Origin: Bacillota bacterium
Lineage (GTDB): Bacteria; Bacillota_E; RBS10-35; JAJYVN01
Reading direction: 5' to 3'
DNA length: 8,025 nt
Assembly (NCBI GenBank): GCA_021846605.1
Contig: JAJZWQ010000143.1
Coordinates: 1 to 8,025, forward strand
This document shows, piece after piece, positions 1 through 3,802 of this stretch. The position numbers and the translations under genes were made by a program. The number at the start of each line of letters is the position of its first letter. Position 1 is the first letter of the stretch. The notes beneath the pieces were generated by a model. It was not told the DNA's origin, did not search any database, and was given only the letters and a program-made list of their open reading frames with translations.

Positions 1-746
1 AGGGCCCAGCCGGCCCCCTGGAAGACGGCGCCGCCCCCCAGGTGGGCAAGGTAGAGGGAAAAATAGGTGGAGTGTGCGTTCATCGGCACCAGCACCAGCG
101 CGAACAGGCCCAAGAGGGTCAGCAGGGGCCGCGCCTGAAGCACCGCGCCCGCGGGGGCGCGGGGGGCCAGACCCCGCACGTCGGCCGGGAATGCCAGGGC
201 GAGCAGGGCGACCGGCACCGTCAGCACGGCACCGACGACCAGCAGCCCGGACGGTTGGATCCACCCCAGGTGCACCGCCAGACCTGCGGCAATGCCGGCG
301 ACGGCGAAACCGGCCGATCCCCAGAGGCGCACGCCGCCGTAGTCGCCTCCCACCTTCTGCAGCTGTGCGACGGTGAGGGCGTCGGCCAGGGGGACCGACG
401 GCGCATTGAGCAGCGCGAAGGCGACCACGACCGCGAGTTCCGGGGCCAACCCCGAGACGATGCCAAACAGCGGCAGCACCGCCGCCGCCCCCAGCGAAAG
501 CAGGCACTGCACGACCCGCGTCCTGCCGCTGCGGTCGCACAGCCAGCCCGCCAGCGGCTGCGCGAGCAAGGCGGTTGCGGGCCAGACGGCCACCAGCAGG
601 CCAAGCCGTGCGAATCCGACCCCGCGTCCGGCGACCAGGGGAAAGAGGAACGGCCACCACACCCCGGCGGCCGTCCACAAAAGGCCCTGATACCACGCAC
701 ACAGTCCGCGACGGCTCGGAGCGGGCACCCCGTCCCGGGTCGGCAC
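1..746 (-). CDS. MFS transporter, N-terminal two thirds (3' end outside window)
   Basis: This is a secondary transporter of the major facilitator superfamily in the cytoplasmic membrane. About 248 residues are visible, against roughly 400 for a full protein; the C-terminal part lies beyond base 1. Residues 22-40, 46-67, 81-100 and 104-124 are hydrophobic helices. The loop at 67-77 reads GWLCDRSGRTR, a clean match to MFS motif A (G-x-L-x-D-R-x-G-R). Residues 135-147 (DYGGVRLWGSAGF) match the loop typical of the MFS_1_like/nucleoside-symporter-like branch, which usually carries DYGRIRLWGS. Further helices lie at about 147-161, 166-186 and 208-222. The GTG start at 746 is chosen because AAAGGGG (754-760) lies 7 nt upstream and no better in-frame start exists. 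The gene starts 25 bp after the small membrane-protein gene stops, which suggests cotranscription. The substrate cannot be inferred. Confidence 0.88.
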   Translation of the reverse strand, partial: MPTRDGVPAPSRRGLCAWYQGLLWTAAGVWWPFLFPLVAGRGVGFARLGLLVAVWPATALLAQPLAGWLCDRSGRTRVVQCLLSLGAAAVLPLFGIVSGLAPELAVVVAFALLNAPSVPLADALTVAQLQKVGGDYGGVRLWGSAGFAVAGIAAGLAVHLGWIQPSGLLVVGAVLTVPVALLALAFPADVRGLAPRAPAGAVLQARPLLTLLGLFALVLVPMNAHSTYFSLYLAHLGGGAVFQGAGWA

Positions 747-753
747 GCGTCCG

Positions 754-760
754 CCCCTTT
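754..760 (-). promoter_or_regulatory. Ribosome binding site of the MFS gene
   Basis: On the minus strand AAAGGGG lies 7 nt before the GTG codon at 746. It fixes the start in the absence of any in-frame ATG nearby. Confidence 0.5.
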
Positions 761-771
761 CCCCCGATCCT

Positions 772-1020
772 CTAGTGCAGGGCGCGCCACACGGCGGCGA
801 CCGCAAGCAGCACCAGCACGATTACAGCCAGGAGCACCAGCAGGTGCAACGCCGCCATGACCGCGCCGACCAACAGGCCCAGGATGAACGGCAGCGCCAT
901 CCCGACGACGAGGCCGATGGCCGCCCCATACCATGCGGTGGATCCCCAGCGACCGCCCGCGATGTGGTGCCCGATCAGGGCGCCGACCCCAGCCATTAGC
1001 AGCAGGAAGGCCAGTGACAC
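772..1020 (-). CDS. Small hydrophobic membrane protein, 82 aa
   Basis: I do not recognise a family. The product is 82 residues and almost wholly hydrophobic. Helices lie at about 2-20 and 30-52, followed by a long Leu/Val/Ala-rich stretch at 53-77, giving two or three membrane segments; it ends with WRALH. Glycines and the pair HH at 18-19 punctuate the first helix and its loop, and GGRWGSTAWYG (22-32) links helices 1 and 2. The open frame extends upstream to 1212, but that extension is Arg/Pro/Gly-rich and looks non-coding. The GTG at 1020 is preferred because AAGGGGGG sits 8 nt upstream and translation then begins at the hydrophobic segment. The next gene, the MFS transporter, begins 25 bp downstream, so the two are probably in one transcript. 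A transporter accessory role is possible but unsupported. Confidence 0.68.
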   Translation of the reverse strand: MSLAFLLLMAGVGALIGHHIAGGRWGSTAWYGAAIGLVVGMALPFILGLLVGAVMAALHLLVLLAVIVLVLLAVAAVWRALH

Positions 1021-1028
1021 GAACGGTT

Positions 1029-1036
1029 CCCCCCTT
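1029..1036 (-). promoter_or_regulatory. Ribosome binding site of the 82-aa membrane protein
   Basis: AAGGGGGG on the minus strand lies 8 nt before the GTG at 1020. It decides between this start and the long upstream extension of the frame. Confidence 0.5.
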
Positions 1037-1121
1037 GCGCCGGCCGGTGGCGGACCCGTGCCCCGGGGCCCGGCGGCCGATGCGGTTGGCACCCCTTGCC
1101 GCGGCGTGGGCGCCGACCCCC

Positions 1122-1150
1122 ATTGTAGACGGCGGGAGGCGTCTTGGGAC
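1122..1150 (-). promoter_or_regulatory. Possible promoter for the 82-aa protein / MFS pair
   Basis: TACAAT on the minus strand (1127-1122) matches five of six bases of the -10 consensus, which is rare in such GC-rich DNA. It lies about 100 nt before the GTG at 1020, in a 211-bp gap. The -35 position at a 17-nt spacing reads GTCCCA and is poor, so the call rests on the -10 box and its position. Confidence 0.25.
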
Positions 1151-1181
1151 CCCGGCGGCCCGTCCAGGGGCCTTGCGGGTA

Positions 1182-1203
1182 TCCGACCGTTTCGAAAGTC
1201 GGA
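1182..1203. repeat. Inverted repeat TCCGAC / GTCGGA in an intergenic gap
   Basis: Perfect 6-bp arms (1182-1187 and 1198-1203) flank a 10-nt centre that contains the palindrome TTTCGAAA. It lies about 28 bp past the stop of the gene ending at 1232 and upstream of the possible -10 box at 1122-1127. No T-run follows on either strand, so an operator or mRNA processing hairpin fits better than a terminator. Confidence 0.35.
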
Positions 1204-1231
1204 CGGCCGCACGCCCCACCGCCGCAGCGCC

Positions 1232-1672
1232 TCAGGGGCGCATCATGTCGCGCGCCACCAGCAGGATGCCCACGACCCACGAGCCCAGTCCCAGCATCGC
1301 CAGGTGGCCCGGCAGGGCCAGCCACCGCAGGGTGGGAACGGTCGTGGTCGCCGCCGCCACGGCCACGACGATCGGCGGCGCCAAGCCGAGCACGAATCCC
1401 CCCAGGATGATCGCCGACAGCCCCGGTCCCACATCGATGCGGGGCCGGCGGCCCGGGCGGCGCGCCGGTCGCGGCGCGACGTCCAGGGGCGGAGCGTCGC
1501 GCTCCGCCAGGGTGTCGGTCACCGGCTGCAGCGGTGCGGGCAATGCCTCGTCGGCGACCGTCAGGCTGCGGGCCGCGTCGGGCTCTGCGGGCGAATCCGG
1601 GTGCTCCCCAAGGGCGGGGGGTGTGTCTCGCGGGTCTGCACCCATGGGGTGTCGCGTTTCGTCCACTGGCAT
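1232..1672 (-). CDS. Two-helix membrane protein with disordered N-terminal half, 146 aa
   Basis: I do not recognise a family. Residues 1-80 are rich in Pro, Asp, Glu, Ala and Arg and look disordered; they end in a basic patch, RRPGRRPR (71-78). Two membrane helices follow, about 84-108 and 117-140, with a short TTTVPTLRW-type loop between them, and the tail is RDMMRP. By the positive-inside rule the N-terminal half and the C-terminus should be cytoplasmic. The ATG at 1672 is chosen because AGAAGGG (1678-1684) lies 5 nt upstream. The open frame runs on to 2056, but there it only shadows the DUF2231 gene. The gap to the upstream DUF2231 gene is 86 bp with no clear terminator, so cotranscription is possible. 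Confidence 0.65.
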   Translation of the reverse strand: MPVDETRHPMGADPRDTPPALGEHPDSPAEPDAARSLTVADEALPAPLQPVTDTLAERDAPPLDVAPRPARRPGRRPRIDVGPGLSAIILGGFVLGLAPPIVVAVAAATTTVPTLRWLALPGHLAMLGLGSWVVGILLVARDMMRP

Positions 1673-1688
1673 CCCATCCCTTCTGCCG

Positions 1689-1754
1689 CGGTCGGAGCGC
1701 GCCGCCCGCGTTCCGATTGCCTGCGGCCGCGGCGTTCGGCGTCCGGTCGGAGCG
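1689..1754. repeat. 11-bp direct repeat CGGTCGGAGCG, two copies
   Basis: Exact copies lie at 1689-1699 and 1744-1754, in the gap between the DUF2231 gene and the two-helix protein gene. Chance is possible in DNA of this composition; a paired protein-binding site is the alternative. Confidence 0.3.
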
Positions 1755-1758
1755 GGCT

Positions 1759-2292
1759 CTATCCTGGGGGGTGTCGCCGGCGCGTGACCCCGTTGACCCC
1801 GACGCCGTGCGTGTAGACCATGCGCCCGCCCAGGTGCGCCGTCACGGTCACGCAGATGGTGGCGATCAGCACGAGCACGGTCGCCAGTCCCGTGTTGCGG
1901 CCGCGGCCGCTGCCCAGCGCCGACCAGGGGCGGCGGTCGCGGAAGCGGGCCGAGACCCGCAGCAGCCAGGCGGCACCGGCACTCAGGCCGGTGAGGATGG
2001 CCCAGTGCTGGTGTTGTGAAAGGATGGCGCGGGTGGCCGGCGTCCAGTGCACCCACTGTTCGGACAGCAATCCGGCGGTCATGGTCACCACGATGGCCCC
2101 GCAGGCGAGGGTCAGGGTCCAGAAACCGCTCCGCTGCAGGAAACGGTCGTGGTCGCGCACCGCCAGGTCGGCCACCGAGATGGCGGAGGTCAGGTAGAGC
2201 AGGACGATGGGGAAGTGCAGGATCATCGGGTGGATGGTGGGTGGCAGGTGGCGCGCGAGCCAGAGGATTTCCGGATACACAAGCGACACCAC
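1759..2292 (-). CDS. DUF2231-family membrane protein, 177 aa
   Basis: This is an integral membrane protein of the DUF2231 family, whose function is not established. It has four helices at about 22-45, 56-76, 89-113 and 135-153. Family hallmarks are HPMILHFPIVLLYL (21-34; the usual form is HP-x-x-V-H-F-P-I), the paired histidines HQH (94-96) in the third helix region, and HLGGRMVYTHGVGV (153-166) after the fourth helix. The repeated membrane-facing histidines suggest metal or haem binding, which is inference only. The start is one of two tandem GTG codons (2292 or 2289), with a G-run about 10 nt upstream. No ATG is available before the first conserved motif. Length is normal for the family. 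The HD-domain gene upstream is separated by a terminator-like hairpin. Confidence 0.85.
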   Translation of the reverse strand: MVSLVYPEILWLARHLPPTIHPMILHFPIVLLYLTSAISVADLAVRDHDRFLQRSGFWTLTLACGAIVVTMTAGLLSEQWVHWTPATRAILSQHQHWAILTGLSAGAAWLLRVSARFRDRRPWSALGSGRGRNTGLATVLVLIATICVTVTAHLGGRMVYTHGVGVNGVTRRRHPPG

Positions 2293-2335
2293 AAAGGAAA
2301 CCCCCCGGGTCGGGCTCTGCGGCCCATGATCTGCG

Positions 2336-2356
2336 AAAGGGGCGGCACCGCCGCCC
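2336..2356 (-). terminator. Hairpin terminator after the HD-domain gene
   Basis: On the minus strand GGGCGGC-GGT-GCCGCCC forms a perfect 7-bp stem with a 3-nt loop, beginning 6 nt after the TAA at 2363. The sequence CTTTC follows. The T-run is short, so termination may be partial and read-through into the DUF2231 gene is possible. Confidence 0.5.
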
Positions 2357-2362
2357 GCTCCG

Positions 2363-3040
2363 TTACGCTTCGCCGACGGCCTCGGCGTCGAGCCGCTCCA
2401 GAAACGCCACCAGGAAGGCGTGGCGGCCCTGGGCGAGGCGGCGCGCCGCCTGGGTGTGGAGGTGGCCGGTCAGACGCAGCAGCTTCTCCGCGAAATGCGC
2501 CACGGTCGTGCCCGCCGCGGGGCCCACCCCGGCCGCGGGAAGGCCGGTGCCCTGCCCGTGGGCGCCGCCGTAGGCGAAGGCGCGTCCGATGCCGACGGCG
2601 CCGATGGCGTCCAGCCGGTCCGCGTCCTGCACCAGGCGTCCCTCCAGGCTATCGGGCGTGCGACCCGTGGACCACGACAGGGCGGCGATCGCGTCGACCA
2701 CGCGCTTTGCGAGGTCGGGGCCGGCGTGCGCCTCCTCCAACCAGGTCCGGGCCAACGCGGCGCCCCGCGCGCCGTGTTCCGCCCTGCCGCTGGGGCTGCC
2801 GACATCGTGCAGCAGGGCGATCAGCTCGACGACGACCGGATCGGCATCCTCGGCGGCGGCCAGGCGCAGCGCCAGGGTCCGGACGCGCAGGACGTGCGCC
2901 AGGTCGTGTCCTGAGGCGTCCTGGGCCAGGGCGGCGGCCACCCGTGGATACACGGCCAGCGCAAGCGGTCCGAAGTCGGCAGACGGCACCGTCCGAACGC
3001 CCCCCCGCGGTCCAGGCGATGCCTCCCGCGTGACCATCAT
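2363..3040 (-). CDS. HD-domain metal-dependent phosphohydrolase (YedJ/YpgQ-like)
   Basis: This is a soluble HD-superfamily protein. Relatives in the YedJ/YpgQ group are thought to hydrolyse nucleotides or related phosphate compounds; the substrate here is unknown. Metal-ligand motifs are in order: HDLAH with the following RV (45-53), HD at 78-79 in ALLHDVGSP, and QDADRLDA (138-145). The stretch GAVGIGRAFAYGG (147-159) and the C-terminal TVAHFAEKLLRL (179-190) with ARRLAQGRHAFL (199-210) match this group closely, so the call is specific and the active site looks intact. Length is 225 residues from the ATG at 3040. An alternative GTG at 2989 gives 208 residues, closer to typical family length, and has GGGGGG about 10 nt upstream, while the ATG has little visible Shine-Dalgarno sequence. 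The gene is divergent from the DinB gene and followed by a hairpin terminator. Confidence 0.9.
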   Translation of the reverse strand: MMVTREASPGPRGGVRTVPSADFGPLALAVYPRVAAALAQDASGHDLAHVLRVRTLALRLAAAEDADPVVVELIALLHDVGSPSGRAEHGARGAALARTWLEEAHAGPDLAKRVVDAIAALSWSTGRTPDSLEGRLVQDADRLDAIGAVGIGRAFAYGGAHGQGTGLPAAGVGPAAGTTVAHFAEKLLRLTGHLHTQAARRLAQGRHAFLVAFLERLDAEAVGEA

Positions 3041-3110
3041 GGCATCCGTGGTCGCGCGTGCATACCCCCCGTCGACGGCGGATCAGGCGCCGCGGCGGGG
3101 ATGGCGCGGG

Positions 3111-3139
3111 TTGAGTCCGCCCGTGCGCTGCCGTAGGTT
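3111..3139 (+). promoter_or_regulatory. Probable promoter of the DinB-superfamily gene
   Basis: TTGAGT (3111-3116) and TAGGTT (3134-3139) are separated by exactly 17 bp, resembling a housekeeping sigma promoter (four of six and three of six consensus bases). The leader that would follow contains the perfect 12-bp palindrome CGCCGCGCGGCG and reaches the ATG at 3204. Confidence 0.4.
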
Positions 3140-3203
3140 TGGAGGCGGGAGCCGCCGCGCGGCGCGGGCGGCGGACCCAGGAGGCGGACAGGGGGGCTGA
3201 CCC

Positions 3204-3656
3204 ATGGCGGAGGCCGGTCAGGCGGTGCTGGCCCGGTTCCTGGCGCATCGGCGGCAGACGGAGGACCTTGCCCGGCGATTCCCGGTCGAGCGGGCCGCGT
3301 TCGCCCCGTGGGCCGGGGCGATGGGCGTGGCGGGACTCATCGGGCATATGGCACTGGCGCATCGGCGGTTTGTGGGTGTGGCCTGCGACGGCCGACCGCC
3401 TGAACTGGCGGCTGCCCCGACGGACCTGCCGGCGGTGTGCGCGACGCTGGCGAGCTATACCGAGGACGCGGTCGCGCAACTGGGCGCCCTGGACGACGCC
3501 CCGCTGCTGCGGCCGGTCACCTTCCGCGAGCGCACCCTGCCGGCGCGCGCCTGGCTTGACCTGGCGCTGGAGCACGAGGTCCACCACAAGGGGCAGCTGT
3601 TTGTGTATGCGCGGCTGCTGGGGATCGAGCCGCCGACCTGGCGCAAACGCGATTGA
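3204..3656 (+). CDS. DinB-superfamily protein, 150 aa
   Basis: This is a four-helix-bundle protein of the DinB/YfiT superfamily. These are small, probably cytoplasmic, metal-binding proteins, some of which act as thiol transferases or respond to stress. The expected histidine ligands are visible: H48 in LIGHMALAHRRF (45-56) at the end of helix 2, and H124 and H128 in LEHEVHHKGQ (122-131). The latter corresponds to the family motif H-x-x-x-H-(R/K)-G-Q, followed by the usual LFVYARLLGIEPP. Length is typical. The ATG at 3204 has AGGGGGG 7 nt upstream and an AGGAGG further up. The gene is divergent from the HD phosphohydrolase. The TGA is followed at 3661-3675 by GCGGG-N5-CCCGC, a small hairpin without a T-run. 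The exact substrate cannot be told. Confidence 0.88.
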   Translation: MAEAGQAVLARFLAHRRQTEDLARRFPVERAAFAPWAGAMGVAGLIGHMALAHRRFVGVACDGRPPELAAAPTDLPAVCATLASYTEDAVAQLGALDDAPLLRPVTFRERTLPARAWLDLALEHEVHHKGQLFVYARLLGIEPPTWRKRD

Positions 3657-3708
3657 TTTCGCGGGCGACCCCCGCAATCCGCTGCGGACGGACGAATGGA
3701 CGGCTGTA

Positions 3709-3742
3709 GGGCAGGGCGTGTCGCCCATGGGTGCACCTGCCC
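3709..3742 (+). other. Two mutually exclusive hairpins upstream of the SLH gene
   Basis: GGGCAGG (3709-3715) pairs perfectly with CCTGCCC (3736-3742). A second hairpin, GGGCG-TGT-CGCCC (3714-3726), uses two of the same bases, so the two structures compete. They lie 60-95 nt before the chosen start at 3803. No T-run follows. They could be leader structures or chance in GC-rich DNA. Confidence 0.3.
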
Positions 3743-3790
3743 GCCGGGCCGTGTGCGTCCAGGCGCTACGGGCGTGGACGGGCTTGGCGT

Positions 3791-3795
3791 GGGGG
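3791..3795 (+). promoter_or_regulatory. Ribosome binding site of the SLH gene
   Basis: GGGGG at 3791-3795 lies 7 nt before the GTG at 3803 and 4 nt before the tandem GTG at 3800. This supports a start immediately before the signal peptide rather than at the in-frame GTG at 3731. Confidence 0.4.
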
Positions 3796-3802
3796 TGGCG
3801 TG

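Noticed and set aside
1021..1212. N-terminal extension of the 82-aa membrane protein up to 1212
   Set aside because: The extra 64 residues are low-complexity Arg/Pro/Gly sequence without a ribosome binding site, and they cover the likely promoter and dyad.
221..1219. A 332-codon minus-strand frame overlapping the MFS and 82-aa genes
   Set aside because: It is a shifted frame of both genes. The correct frames show MFS motif A and continuous membrane helices; this one does not.
2047..3033. A 328-codon plus-strand frame antisense to the HD phosphohydrolase
   Set aside because: The translation is dominated by Arg and Pro runs, and the opposite strand encodes an intact HD domain with all metal motifs.
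3731..3802. Earlier GTG start (3731) for the SLH protein
   Set aside because: It would put 24 residues in front of a normal signal peptide, and it has no good ribosome binding site. The tandem GTG at 3800/3803 follows a G-run at suitable distance.
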